From Streptomyces sp. A0642 (GTDB taxonomy: Bacteria > Actinomycetota > Actinomycetes > Streptomycetales > Streptomycetaceae): a DNA stretch of 64,000 nt. The stretch is from the NCBI RefSeq assembly GCF_004795105.1, contig NZ_SSBL01000002.1, positions 558,001 to 622,000 of the forward strand, given 5' to 3'. The position numbers and the translations under genes are program-made. Positions 54,375 through 64,000 of this stretch are shown one piece after another; the first letter of the stretch is position 1; the number at the start of each line of letters is the position of its first letter. The notes under the pieces are model-generated. The model had not been told where the DNA came from. It ran no database searches and saw nothing but the letters and a program-made list of their open reading frames with translations.

Positions 54375-55406
54375 TCACGACGAGTCGCGGACCACCAGTT
54401 CGGTCGGCAGCACGATCTGCGGGCGGTCGGTGTTCTCGCCCGCGATCTGGTCGAGGAGTACCCGGGTCATCGTGCGGCCCATCTCCTCGATCGGCTGGCG
54501 CACACTCGTCAGCGCCGGGTCCATGTGCCGGGCCACCGCCGAGTCGTCGAAGCCGACGAGGGCCACGTCGTCCGGAATGCGGCGGCCCGCCTCGCGCAGC
54601 ACCTGGCGGGCGCCCGCCGCCATCAGGTCGGAGGCGGCGAAGACCGCGTCCACGTCCGGGCGGCGGGCGAGCAGTTCGCGCATGGCCCGGACGCCGGCCT
54701 CCTCGGAGAAGTCGGCGGGGGCGATCAGCCGTTCGTCGGGCTCGTGGCCCGCGTCGGACAGGGCCTTGCGGTAGCCGTCGAGGCGTCGCTGGGCGGCGTA
54801 GACGTCCAGCCGGCCGGTGATGGTGGCGATGGAGCGGCGGCCCCGGGAGACCAGGTGCTCGACGGCGCCGCGGGCGCCCTCGAAGTTGTCCGAGTCGACC
54901 GAGGGCAGCGGCTCGGCGACGGACCTGCGGCCGTTCATGACGGCGGGCATGCCGAGCTGTTCCAGCAGATCGGGCAGCGGGTCGTCGGCGTGCACGGAGA
55001 CCAGCAGCACGCCGTCCACGCGGTGGGCGGTGAGGTACTGGGCCAGTCTGCGGCGTTCGCGGTCGCTGCCGACGAGGGTGAGCAGCAACTGCATCTCGGT
55101 GTCGGCGAGAGCGGCGCCCACCCCGCGGACGATGCCGGAGAAGTAGGGCTCCGCGAAGAAGCGGGTCTCCGACTCGGGCACGACGAGAGCGATGGCCTCC
55201 GTCCGGTTCCCGGCCAGGGCGCGAGCCGCGCGGTTGGGTACGTACCCGAGCTCGGCGACGGCCGCCTCCACCGCCTCGCGCGTGTGCGCGCTGACCCGTG
55301 GCGAACCGTTGATGACCCGCGAGGCGGTGCCGCGCCCCACCCCCGCCCGTGCCGCGACCTCTTCGAGCGTGGGCCGGCCCCCGCTCCGTACTCGCGCTGC
55401 CGTCAT
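54375..55406 (-). CDS. cebR: CebR-type LacI repressor of cellobiose utilization
   Basis: A 343-residue LacI-family regulator with the HTH PTLEEVAARAGVGRGTASRV and a PBP-like effector domain (ALVVPESETRFFAEPYFSGI, DDVALVGFDDSAVARH). By location next to bglC and cebEFG, and by the three TGGGAGCGCTCCCA-type boxes, it is CebR, which is released by cellobiose/cellotriose. A perfect box 113 bp upstream of its own start (55519-55532) suggests autoregulation. Confidence 0.93.
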   Translation of the reverse strand: MTAARVRSGGRPTLEEVAARAGVGRGTASRVINGSPRVSAHTREAVEAAVAELGYVPNRAARALAGNRTEAIALVVPESETRFFAEPYFSGIVRGVGAALADTEMQLLLTLVGSDRERRRLAQYLTAHRVDGVLLVSVHADDPLPDLLEQLGMPAVMNGRRSVAEPLPSVDSDNFEGARGAVEHLVSRGRRSIATITGRLDVYAAQRRLDGYRKALSDAGHEPDERLIAPADFSEEAGVRAMRELLARRPDVDAVFAASDLMAAGARQVLREAGRRIPDDVALVGFDDSAVARHMDPALTSVRQPIEEMGRTMTRVLLDQIAGENTDRPQIVLPTELVVRDSS

Positions 55407-55518
55407 GGCTGCCTCCCGTTCGCGGTCAATTTCTCACAGTCGGATAACCAAACCAAGTCCTGGCGTTGGTTCGCTTGACACTCGGGGTGAGCGGGCCGCC
55501 GCTCCCCGAGCCGCACCG

Positions 55519-55532
55519 TGGGAGCGCTCCCA
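55519..55532. promoter_or_regulatory. CebR box 1 (upstream of cebR)
   Basis: TGGGAGCGCTCCCA, a perfect 14-bp palindrome identical to the known CebR operator. Confidence 0.9.
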
Positions 55533-55612
55533 CTCTACGCGCGTGGTCAAGCGGCCCGCACGGGCCCCGGACCGAGGGGGCCGGAAGGGGGGAGGAATGA
55601 GCTGCGGATACG

Positions 55613-55643
55613 CCTGAGACCCGGCACGGGGCCGGGTCTCAGG
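55613..55643 (-). terminator. Terminator downstream of bglC
   Basis: 13-bp perfect stem (CCTGAGACCCGGC and its complement at 55631-55643) with a 5-nt loop, 92 nt beyond the bglC stop. Confidence 0.75.
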
Positions 55644-55734
55644 GGTCGCGCATCTCACGGTCTCGGGGCGGCGCCCGCCGCGCGGGCCGCGCCCTCCCCC
55701 CGAAGGGGCGGAGCGCGTCGGCAGGCGCTCCGGG

Positions 55735-57195
55735 TCAGGAGAGGCCGGGCTCCGGGAGGGCGTGGCGGCGGATCACGTCGGAGTACCAGTAGGCGCTCGC
55801 CTTGGGGATGCGGCGCTGGGAGGCGTAGTCGACGTACACCGTGCCGAAGCGCTTCGAGTAGCCGTACGCCCACTCGAAGTTGTCCATCAGCGACCACAGG
55901 AAGTAGCCGCGGACGTCCGCGCCGTCGGCCACCGCACGCTGCACGGCGTCGAGATGGCCGTGCAGGTACGCGATCCGCTCCGGGTCCTCCACCCGGCCCT
56001 CGGGCGAGACGTAGTCGTCGAAGGCGGCGCCGTTCTCCGTGACCATCAGCGGCAGGCCGGGGTGGTCGCGGGTGACGTCCATCAGCAGGTTGTAGAGCCC
56101 GTCGGGGTCGATCGGCCAGTCCATCGCCGTGCGCGCCTTGCCCTCGGCGAGGTGGAAGGCGACGTGCTCGGAGCCGGGCCACGGCGAGAACTGACTGGAG
56201 CCGTGGACATCGTTGCCAGAGCCCGCTTCGCCCTTCTCCGGGGTGGAGACCAGCGTCGGCGTGTAGTAGTTGATGCCGAGGACGTCGACCGGGCGGGAGA
56301 TCGCGGCCAGGTCGCCGTCCTGGACCAGCTTCGACCAGTCCACCAGGTGCGCGGTGTCGGCGAGCAGGTCCTCGGGGTACTCACCGCGCAGCATCGGACC
56401 GGTGAAGACCCGGTTGCCGACGGCGTCGATCCGGCGTGCGGCGTCCGCGTCGGCCGCGCTCGCGGTCAGCGGGCGGACCTGGTGGAGGTTGAGGGTGACC
56501 GAGGTCTGCGCACCAGCGGGGAGTTGATCGCGCAGGACCTCGATCGCCCGGCCATGGGCGAGGTTGAGGTGATGGGCCGCCCGCAGGGCGGAGGCGGGCT
56601 CGGTGCGGCCGGGAGCGTGCACTCCGGAGCCGTATCCGAGGAAGGCCGAGCACCACGGCTCGTTGAAGGTCGTCCAGGTCGCGACCCGGTCGCCGAGCGC
56701 GCCCGCCATGATCGCGGCGTAGTCGGCGAAGCGGTCGGCGGTGACCCGCTGGGGCCAGCCGCCGGCGTCCTCCAACTCCTGGGGCAGGTCCCAGTGGTAC
56801 AGGGTGGCGACGGGGGCGATCCCCGCTTCGAGCAGCTCGTCGACGAGCTTGCGGTAGAAGTCCAGGCCGCGTTCGACGGCGGGGCCGCGGCCGGTGGGCT
56901 GGACCCGGGACCAGGAGATGGAGAAGCGGTACGCCTTCAGCCCCAGCTGCTTCATCAGCGCCACGTCGTCGCGGTAGCGGTGGTAGTGGTCGGCGGCGAT
57001 GTCACCGGTGTCGCCGTTGCGGACCTTGCCCGGGGTACGGCTGAACGTGTCCCAGATGGAAGGGGTGCGGCCGTCCTCGGCTGCGGCGCCCTCGACCTGG
57101 TAGGCGGCGGTGGCCGCTCCCCAGACGAAGCCCGTAGGGAATTTCGTGGCCGCGGGCGCCTGCTTCGGGGCGATGTCGGGTCGTACGGCAGTCAT
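55735..57195 (-). CDS. bglC: GH1 beta-glucosidase (cellobiase)
   Basis: A 486-residue GH1 enzyme. Acid/base Glu in TFNEPW (about residue 180), nucleophile Glu in VTENGA (about residue 388), plus [15 protein letters not shown] and the tail [14 protein letters not shown]. No signal peptide, so it hydrolyses imported cellobiose in the cytosol. It is the last gene of the rightward-to-left ceb operon (cebE, F, G, bglC). A 13/14 CebR box ends two bases upstream of its ATG. Confidence 0.95.
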   Translation of the reverse strand: MTAVRPDIAPKQAPAATKFPTGFVWGAATAAYQVEGAAAEDGRTPSIWDTFSRTPGKVRNGDTGDIAADHYHRYRDDVALMKQLGLKAYRFSISWSRVQPTGRGPAVERGLDFYRKLVDELLEAGIAPVATLYHWDLPQELEDAGGWPQRVTADRFADYAAIMAGALGDRVATWTTFNEPWCSAFLGYGSGVHAPGRTEPASALRAAHHLNLAHGRAIEVLRDQLPAGAQTSVTLNLHQVRPLTASAADADAARRIDAVGNRVFTGPMLRGEYPEDLLADTAHLVDWSKLVQDGDLAAISRPVDVLGINYYTPTLVSTPEKGEAGSGNDVHGSSQFSPWPGSEHVAFHLAEGKARTAMDWPIDPDGLYNLLMDVTRDHPGLPLMVTENGAAFDDYVSPEGRVEDPERIAYLHGHLDAVQRAVADGADVRGYFLWSLMDNFEWAYGYSKRFGTVYVDYASQRRIPKASAYWYSDVIRRHALPEPGLS

Positions 57196-57196
57196 G

Positions 57197-57210
57197 CGGG
57201 AGCGCTCCCA
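57197..57210. promoter_or_regulatory. CebR box 2 (at the bglC start)
   Basis: CGGGAGCGCTCCCA matches the CebR box at 13 of 14 positions. It lies two bases before the start codon of bglC and overlaps its GGGAG ribosome-binding sequence. Confidence 0.82.
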
Positions 57211-57323
57211 GGGATGGACGGACAGGGGCGGGGAAGGGGTGGAACTCCGGAGCCCGTACGGCCCGCGGTCAGGTACGGGCCGTACGGGGGTTCCGGGAAG
57301 TGACGAGGAGGCTGGGGGAAACG

Positions 57324-58244
57324 TCAGCCCTTGACGGCGCCGGACATGATCCCGCCGACGATCTGCTTGCCGAAGAGGACGAACACCACGAGCAGCGGCA
57401 GCGTGCTGATCAGCCCGCCCGCCATCACGATGCTCTCGTCGGGGGTGTAGGAGGCCTTCAGCTGGCCGAGGGCCACCTGAAGGGTGGGGTTCTGCTGGTT
57501 CAGCGCGAGGTAGGGCCAGAAGAAGTCGTTCCACGCCTGGACGAAGGTGAGCATGCCCAGCACCATCATCGCGGGGCGGGCCACCGGAAGCACCACGCTG
57601 CGCACGATGCGGAAGTTGCTCGCACCGTCGATCTTGGCGGCCTCGATCAGCTCGTACGGCAGCGCCTCGGTCAGGTACTGACGCATGAAGAACACGCCGA
57701 ACGCGCTGACCAGGGTCGGGAAGATCACCGACTCCAGGCTTCCGCTCCAGCCGAGGTCGGACATCATCATGAACAGCGGCACGACGCTGAGCTGCGGCGG
57801 GATCGTCAGGGTCGCGATGACCCCGGTCATCAGCGCGCCGCGTCCGCGGAAGCGCATCTTGGCGAAGGCGTAGCCGGCCAGGGTGCAGAAGAAGAGCGTC
57901 GCCAGCGTGATGCAGCTGGAGACGATGAAGCTGTTGAGGATCGCCTTGCCCAGGTGGGCCTGGTTCCAGGCGGCGTCGAGGTTGTGGAGCAGCCGGTCGC
58001 CGGGCAGGAACGGCGGGGTGGACGCCAGGACTTCGTCCTGGGTGTGGGACGCGGCCACCAGGGTCCAGTACAGCGGCAGCAGCGAGCCGATGCCGACGAC
58101 GGTCAGCGCTATGTAGGCGAAGGGACCGCCCTTCAGCTGCTGCCCGGCACCGGGCTTGAAGCGGCTCGCACGCTTCGGCGCGCGGTGCACGGTGCGCGCC
58201 GGGAGGACGGAGCCCGGGACTTTGGTGGGGCTGGTGATGGTCAT
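57324..58244 (-). CDS. cebG: Cellobiose ABC importer permease CebG
   Basis: A 306-residue membrane protein with six helices after a cytoplasmic N-terminal tail of about 40 residues. The EAA loop [20 protein letters not shown] identifies a sugar importer permease (MalG type) that contacts the ATPase. The NBD is not encoded nearby; in Streptomyces MsiK serves this role. It lies 15 bp after cebF; GGGAGCG precedes the ATG. Confidence 0.93.
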   Translation of the reverse strand: MTITSPTKVPGSVLPARTVHRAPKRASRFKPGAGQQLKGGPFAYIALTVVGIGSLLPLYWTLVAASHTQDEVLASTPPFLPGDRLLHNLDAAWNQAHLGKAILNSFIVSSCITLATLFFCTLAGYAFAKMRFRGRGALMTGVIATLTIPPQLSVVPLFMMMSDLGWSGSLESVIFPTLVSAFGVFFMRQYLTEALPYELIEAAKIDGASNFRIVRSVVLPVARPAMMVLGMLTFVQAWNDFFWPYLALNQQNPTLQVALGQLKASYTPDESIVMAGGLISTLPLLVVFVLFGKQIVGGIMSGAVKG

Positions 58245-58259
58245 GGATATCGCTCCCGG

Positions 58260-59258
58260 TCAGACCGCGGATTTGCGTACGAAGCGGCCGATGAGCCAGT
58301 TGACCGCGGCGATGATCAGCAGGAGGGCGAGCATCGCCCAGGCCACTGCGGCGGCCGGACCGAGATGCCCCAGGTTCCAGCCGTAGTTGTAGAGGTAGAT
58401 GCTGAGGGTCTCGTACTGGTTCTCGTTGCCGCCGATCGCGCCGAGGGTGCCGCCCTCCAGCAGCAGGGGCTCGCCGAACAGCTGCATGGAACCGATGGTT
58501 GAGATGACGATCGTGAAGAGGATCGTGGGCCGCAGCGAGGGAATGGTCACCTTGAGGAACTGCTGCCAGCGCGAGGCGCCGTCGAGGGAGGCGGCCTCGT
58601 ACAGATCGGACGGCACGGCCTGCATCGCGGCGAGGTAGATCAGGGTGTTGTAGCCGGTCCAGCGCCAGATCACGATGACGGAGATGGCGATCTTGGACGT
58701 CCAGTGGCCGTTGGCCCAGTTGGTGTGGCCGAGGCCGACGAACTCCAGCGCCCAGTTCAGCAGACCGCCGTCGGCCCGGAAGACCAGGGCGAAGACGAGG
58801 GCGGCGGAGGCCACCGAGGTGGCGTACGGAGTGAGGATCACCGTCCGCCAGAAGGTGCTGGCACGCAGCTTGTAGTTCAGCAGGTGCGCCAGACCGAGGG
58901 CGACGAGCAGCTGCGGGACCGTCGACATGACACCGATCAGGAAGGTGTTGCTGACGGCGGTCCAGAACTCGGAGTCATGCAGGATCTTGTCGAAGTTCTC
59001 CCAGCCGACCCACTCCATCTGGTCCAGGCCGGTCATCTCCACCCGGTGCAGGGCGATCCAGCCGGTGTAGATCAGCGGGTAGAGCCCGAAGGCGCCGAAG
59101 ACGAGGAAGAACGGGGCGATGTAGGCGTACGGGGACGCCTTGTCGTCGAACCGCCAGAGGCGGCTGCGCCATGTCTGCCGGCGGGGGCTGACCGGCTTCC
59201 GCCGGGAGCCGGGGGGCGGCGGGGCGTATACATCCCGGGTGGGAGACGAGGTGGCCAC
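58260..59258 (-). CDS. cebF: Cellobiose ABC importer permease CebF
   Basis: The product has 332 residues, MalF-type permease with about six helices after a Pro/Arg-rich cytoplasmic tail. The EAA loop contains [23 protein letters not shown] start at 59258 with GGAAGGAA. It pairs with CebG. About 557 bp of repeat DNA separates it from the cebE stop upstream, so operon continuity depends on reading through those hairpins. Confidence 0.93.
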   Translation of the reverse strand: MATSSPTRDVYAPPPPGSRRKPVSPRRQTWRSRLWRFDDKASPYAYIAPFFLVFGAFGLYPLIYTGWIALHRVEMTGLDQMEWVGWENFDKILHDSEFWTAVSNTFLIGVMSTVPQLLVALGLAHLLNYKLRASTFWRTVILTPYATSVASAALVFALVFRADGGLLNWALEFVGLGHTNWANGHWTSKIAISVIVIWRWTGYNTLIYLAAMQAVPSDLYEAASLDGASRWQQFLKVTIPSLRPTILFTIVISTIGSMQLFGEPLLLEGGTLGAIGGNENQYETLSIYLYNYGWNLGHLGPAAAVAWAMLALLLIIAAVNWLIGRFVRKSAV

Positions 59259-59340
59259 GGGCGATATTCCTTCCCTGGATTGCTTGGGTTACCCGGGTGG
59301 AAGCTGTTGTCCCACTCCCGACGGGACCGGCTCGGGGGCG

Positions 59341-59428
59341 GCCGGTGCGGTCGATCGCAAGGCGCCGGAGTGACCTCAAGGCGGAGCCGTGCGGGCAGTT
59401 CGGCGACGCGGCGAGCGTCGCACCGGGC
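59341..59428. repeat. Repeat element remnant between cebE and cebF (copy 1)
   Basis: Imperfect inverted repeat with GCCGGTGCGGTCGATCGCAA at the left and GGCGAGCGTCGCACCGGGC at the right, and internal GCAAGGCGCCGGAG and GGCGACGCGGCGAG blocks, the same blocks seen in other elements of the window. Confidence 0.6.
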
Positions 59429-59563
59429 GTCCGGGCCGGGCGGGTGTCGGACTACAGCAGCTGACGGGGGCCGGACGGGCGGCGCGTGCGGCGGACTTCC
59501 CGGGACGGCCGGGTCACCGGTCTCCCCGTGGAAGCCCACGGCACGCGGGCCTACTCGGCCCCT

Positions 59564-59751
59564 GGGCCCTGTCCGGGGTCGTGATCCGGCTCAGGGAGTG
59601 GGGCGTGGCGCGCGATCGCAAGGCGCCGGAAAGTCCTCGATGGGCCCCTCCCCTGCCCTTCGGGCTATGGGGAGGAGCTACCAGGATTTTTCGGCGACGC
59701 CGCGAGCGTGCCACGCCCCGTGAGCCCAGATCACAACTCCGGACGGGGCCC
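59564..59751. repeat. Repeat element between cebE and cebF (copy 2), 188 bp
   Basis: Imperfect terminal repeats: GGGCCCTGTCCGG at the left and CCGGACGGGGCCC at the right, extending inward about 45 bp with gaps. Internal GATCGCAAGGCGCCGGA and TTTTTCGGCGACGCCGCGAG blocks. Contains a long internal hairpin near CTCCCCTGCCC/GGGGAGGAG. No ORF. Confidence 0.65.
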
Positions 59752-59815
59752 TGCCCCGTGAGGGGCGGGAACACGCAGGTGCGGGCGGCCCGGGGGCCGC
59801 CCGCCGCTACGACCG

Positions 59816-61144
59816 TCAGCCGATCGCCTTGTCGATCGCGTTGGTCGCTGCCTTCCACGCGTCGTCAGGCTTGGTGCCGCGCTGCTCCATGTTGTTGATC
59901 TGGGTGGAGATGGTGTCCTTGATGATGCCGTCCTTCGGGCCGAGGATCGTCTCGGGGATGGACTTGGCCTCGTCGGCGTAGATCTCACCGATCGGCGCGT
60001 CGTTGAAGTACGGGAGCTTGGCGCTCTTCACGTCGGGCAGGTCGTACGCGCCCTTGTTGGACGGGAAGCTGCCGATCGCCTTGAAGACGGCGGCCTGCTG
60101 CTCGGGGGCGGTCAGCCACTTGACGAGCTTGCCGGCCTCCTCGACGTGCTTGCCGGCCTTCGGGACTCCGAGGAAGGAGCCACCCCAGTTGGCGGCGGTC
60201 GCACCCGGGGCGGTGGTGATGTCCCACTTGCCCTTGTTGGCGTCACCGGCGTTCACCGAGATCTGACCGGCCATCCAGGCGGGACAGGCGACGGTGGCCA
60301 TGGTGCTCTTGCGCAGAGCGGCCTTCCACGGGTCGCTGAACTGGGCGAGGCCCTGCGTCAGCTTCTTGTCCGCGGCCTCGGCCGCCAGGTTCCAGCCCTG
60401 CTCGACGCTGGGGCTGTCCTTGTAGATCGCCTCGCCGTTCTCGTCGTAGTACTGCTTCGCGTTCGAGCTGACGACGGCGTTGTACATGGCGCTGGCGGAG
60501 TCCATGAAGTACGTGCCGCTGGGGGCCTTCTTCTTGTACTCCTCACCGAGCTTGAGGTAGTCCTCCCAGCCACCGGCGATCTTCGCGGCGACTTCCTTGC
60601 GGTCGGTCGGCAGGCCGGCCTTCTTGAAGAGCTCGGTGTTGTAGCAGAGCGACATCGGGCCGATGTCGGTGCCCGCGCCGATCACCTTGCCGTCCTTCGT
60701 GGTGGCCTGCTTCTCCTTCCAGGACACCCACTCGTTGACGTCGATGACCTTGCTCAGGTCGGCGAACTGGTCCGCCTTCGTGTCGACGAGCTCCTTGATG
60801 CGCCCGACCTCGAGGCCCTGGACGTCGGCCAGCCCGCTGCCCGAGTTCAGCTGCTGGAGCAGCTTGGGGTAGTAGACCTTCTCATCGGCGGTGGTGTCTT
60901 CCTTCACCGTGATGTTCGGGTTCAGCTCGTGGTACTTCGCGAAGAGGCCGGCTTCCTTGTAACCGAACTGCCCGAAGTCGGCGACGGTCAGCGTGATCTT
61001 CCCGTTCGCATCGGAGGACGCGTCATCCGATGAGTCGGAGTCGCTGCTGCAGCCGGTCAGCAGCAGGGCCGAAGCGGTCAGGCCCGTGGTGGCCAGAACC
61101 GCGACTCTGCGGCTGCGACCGGCGACGGTGCGGGTGATACGCAT
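59816..61144 (-). CDS. cebE: Cellobiose/cello-oligosaccharide-binding lipoprotein CebE
   Basis: A 442-residue solute-binding protein (family 1, MalE type) with basic start, hydrophobic core and lipobox LLTGC at about residue 31. After a Ser/Asp-rich linker, typical strands are ITLTVADFGQFGYKEAG and GGWEDYLKLGEEY. It captures cello-oligosaccharides for CebFG. GGAG precedes the ATG at 61144. A perfect CebR box lies 130 bp upstream. Confidence 0.94.
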   Translation of the reverse strand: MRITRTVAGRSRRVAVLATTGLTASALLLTGCSSDSDSSDDASSDANGKITLTVADFGQFGYKEAGLFAKYHELNPNITVKEDTTADEKVYYPKLLQQLNSGSGLADVQGLEVGRIKELVDTKADQFADLSKVIDVNEWVSWKEKQATTKDGKVIGAGTDIGPMSLCYNTELFKKAGLPTDRKEVAAKIAGGWEDYLKLGEEYKKKAPSGTYFMDSASAMYNAVVSSNAKQYYDENGEAIYKDSPSVEQGWNLAAEAADKKLTQGLAQFSDPWKAALRKSTMATVACPAWMAGQISVNAGDANKGKWDITTAPGATAANWGGSFLGVPKAGKHVEEAGKLVKWLTAPEQQAAVFKAIGSFPSNKGAYDLPDVKSAKLPYFNDAPIGEIYADEAKSIPETILGPKDGIIKDTISTQINNMEQRGTKPDDAWKAATNAIDKAIG

Positions 61145-61273
61145 TCCACTACTCCTTGTTCCAGGGTGGGACTGGCTCACTGCGTGGCATACGCGCTGGT
61201 GAGTGCGGGTGCCAGATGGTTCAGGGGGGAGGACACGGGCAGTGCCGTTCGCGCGAGAATTCCTCTTGCGATG

Positions 61274-61287
61274 TGGGAGCGCTCCCA
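61274..61287. promoter_or_regulatory. CebR box 3 (upstream of cebE)
   Basis: TGGGAGCGCTCCCA, a perfect 14-bp palindrome, in the cebE promoter. Confidence 0.92.
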
Positions 61288-61895
61288 TGCGTCGATGTCG
61301 GAAGGTTGCTGCCTCAGGGGGGTGGGTGTCAAGAGTTGAAGACGCTTCCGTTGCGCGAGCGTGTCCTGCAAGTCACGAGACCGTGTCCGGCCGAAGGCTT
61401 GCCAAAGCTCGCCGCCAGGGGAAGCGGACGGAAGGCTTCCTGAATTTCCGCAGGTGAGAGCCTTGTTGGGAGTGGATCTTGCGCGTTACGGCGCGAAGGG
61501 AGCCCGACCGTCCCGGTTTCGCGACCACGCCCGGAAACACCCCCGGTCCGCCCCGATTCACGCGGCAGCGCCCGCCGGAAGGTGAACGGGACCTCGCACT
61601 CAGGGGGCGCCCAGGGGCCCTTCCGCGTTCTTTCCCCGAAGCCTCGCCACGGACGGTGGCCGAAACGGCGGCCCCCGGGGTGACCGGATCGGTCCACTGC
61701 GGGGCGGCCGGGAGGGTACGCAGGGGGCCACCGGGCGGTACGCCGACGGGCGGCCGGGACGGCGCCTGCGCACGAGCCCGACGAGGGGGCGCGAGGGCGG
61801 CCAAGGGGGCGAGAGCAGCGAGGGGCGAAGGCCGGCGAGCGCGGCGAAGGGCGGCGAAGGGGGCGAGGGGGGCGAAGGGCGGCGACCGAGCCGGC
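61288..61895. other. Intergenic region between cebE promoter and GntR gene
   Basis: About 600 bp without a credible gene. From 61781 to 61887 the plus strand is a purine-rich GGGGGCGAGAG/GGCGAAGGG tract with several runs of three to six G. No terminator hairpin was picked out. Confidence 0.5.
61781..61887. repeat. G-rich GGCGAAGGG purine tract
   Basis: Imperfect repeats of GGCGAAGGG and GGGGGCGAGG. The G-run spacing is compatible with G-quadruplex formation; this is inference from pattern only. Confidence 0.6.
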
Positions 61896-62597
61896 TCACG
61901 CCGCGCGCAGGCGGTCCAGGGTGTGCCGCAACTCCTCCTGGGCCGCCCGGCCCGCCGACTCCGCGTCGCCCGCGACCACGGCCGTGACCAGCGCGCGGTG
62001 TTGCGCGTCGCCGTGGTGGGGGTCGCCGCGGCGCAGCCCGAGCAACTCCACCAGGTCGATCAGGGCCTGCCGCAGGGCCGGGACGAACTCGCCGAAGAGA
62101 TCGGTGAGTACGGGGTTGTGGGCAGCCGCCACGACCGCCCGGTGCAGGGCGATGTCGGCGTCCACGAAGGCGTCGTCCGGCCCGGCTCCCGCCGCCCGCC
62201 GGGCCACGAGGGCCGCATCGAGGGCGATCAGGTCCTCGTCGGTGCGGCGGACGGCGGCCAGGCGGGCGGCCTGGACCTCGATGAGCATGCGGACCTCGTA
62301 GACGTCGGTCACCGCGGCCCGCCGCAGCCGGACCGGCCACTCCTCGGCCTCGTGGTCGGCGATGACGAAGACCCCGGCCCCCTGGCGGGACTGGAGCAGT
62401 CCCAGCGTGGCGAGCGTGCGCACCGCCTCGCGCACGGTGGAGCGGCCCACGCCGAGCGTCTTGGCGAGCGTGGTCTCGCCGGGGATCTTCGTGCCGACCG
62501 GCCAGTGGCCCTCGGTGATCTGCGCGCGCAGATGACGCGTGGCCTGTTCGACCAGAGGGCTGGGGCGGAGCGGGCCGAGCGAGGACACGGGATTCAC
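61896..62597 (-). CDS. GntR family regulator, FadR (FCD) subfamily
   Basis: The product has 233 residues from a GTG at 62597. N-terminal winged HTH (IPGETTLAKTLGVGRSTVRE) and C-terminal all-helical FCD ligand domain with the metal-ligand pattern (DADIALHRAVVAAAHNPVL, then HRALVTAVVAGD). FadR-type regulators respond to organic acids or sugars. It is divergent from leuA, with the two start regions only 46 bp apart, so mutual or competitive control is possible; the true target is unknown. Confidence 0.9.
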   Translation of the reverse strand: MNPVSSLGPLRPSPLVEQATRHLRAQITEGHWPVGTKIPGETTLAKTLGVGRSTVREAVRTLATLGLLQSRQGAGVFVIADHEAEEWPVRLRRAAVTDVYEVRMLIEVQAARLAAVRRTDEDLIALDAALVARRAAGAGPDDAFVDADIALHRAVVAAAHNPVLTDLFGEFVPALRQALIDLVELLGLRRGDPHHGDAQHRALVTAVVAGDAESAGRAAQEELRHTLDRLRAA

Positions 62598-62605
62598 CTG
62601 TCAGG

Positions 62606-62635
62606 TTGTCTGAGGACTTGGTTTCTGGCTACTGT
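62606..62635 (+). promoter_or_regulatory. Putative leu promoter, leaderless leader peptide
   Basis: TTGTCT (62606-62611) and TACTGT (62630-62635) with 18 bp spacing. A transcription start about 7 bp downstream falls on the leader peptide ATG at 62643. Confidence 0.5.
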
Positions 62636-62642
62636 ACCGGTC

Positions 62643-64000
<1,358 letters not shown>

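Noticed and set aside
55598..55618. Six-codon plus-strand ORF with a GGAGGA right before it
   Set aside because: The ATG is one base after the ribosome-binding sequence, the product is only MSCGYA and no plus-strand gene follows, so it is taken as chance.

Overview
The window is a stretch of a high-GC actinobacterial chromosome, almost certainly Streptomyces. The evidence is the GC-rich third codon positions, frequent GTG starts, a bldA-type TTA codon in an adpA gene, the adpA-orn-tRNA-His arrangement, the ceb cellobiose genes, and gene order that follows from memory the S. coelicolor SCO2755-SCO2798 neighbourhood for most of its length. No prophage, conjugative element, CRISPR array, rRNA operon or intact insertion sequence was seen. 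Two CDSs run off the ends: an alpha/beta hydrolase on the left and leuA on the right.

Layout. 1-6.9 kb: secreted hydrolase (cut), a cupin remnant, then a carbohydrate/sugar-acid catabolic cluster. That cluster holds two xylose-isomerase-like proteins, a DUF993 aldolase-like protein, a Gfo/Idh/MocA oxidoreductase and a divergent LacI regulator. 7-15 kb: membrane-anchored glutaredoxin-like protein, EamA exporter with divergent LysR, an Flp-pilin-like protein translationally coupled to a repeat-bearing unknown protein, a Tat-exported GH3 hexosaminidase and a secreted S37 peptidase. 15-25 kb: a fused four-domain ABC exporter, a class A beta-lactamase-like secreted protein, an agmatinase/ThDP-enzyme operon and its divergent PucR regulator. 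25-32 kb: SDR, DHA2 drug exporter plus FMN reductase with divergent TetR and a symmetrical operator array, acyl-CoA dehydrogenase, TesB and a CDF metal transporter.

33-40 kb: the leucine/isovalerate (methylcrotonyl-CoA) catabolic operon (carboxylase beta, biotin subunit, HMG-CoA lyase, acyl-CoA dehydrogenase) with a divergent TetR and paired operators. 41-45 kb: iron box, desE-type ferrioxamine-binding lipoprotein, siderophore-interacting reductase and a GH20 hexosaminidase. The desABCD biosynthesis operon that sits between the last two in S. coelicolor is absent; a 31-bp tandem-repeat patch lies there. 45-54 kb: glmS, an acetate-transporter family protein, universal stress protein, adpA (master developmental activator, TTA codon), orn, tRNA-His, isochorismatase-like hydrolase and a lipoprotein. 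54-61 kb: the cellobiose regulon cebR, bglC, cebG, cebF, cebE, with three CebR palindromes and a pair of mobile-type repeats between cebE and cebF. 61-64 kb: a FadR-type GntR gene, then a divergent leucine leader peptide, attenuator hairpin and leuA.

Functional themes are polysaccharide and amino-sugar salvage, branched-chain amino-acid catabolism and synthesis, iron uptake and developmental control. Several short inverted-repeat elements of about 160-190 bp recur; two of them, and one isolated half-site, overlap the stop codons of neighbouring genes. Family and synteny statements are from memory; no database search was run.
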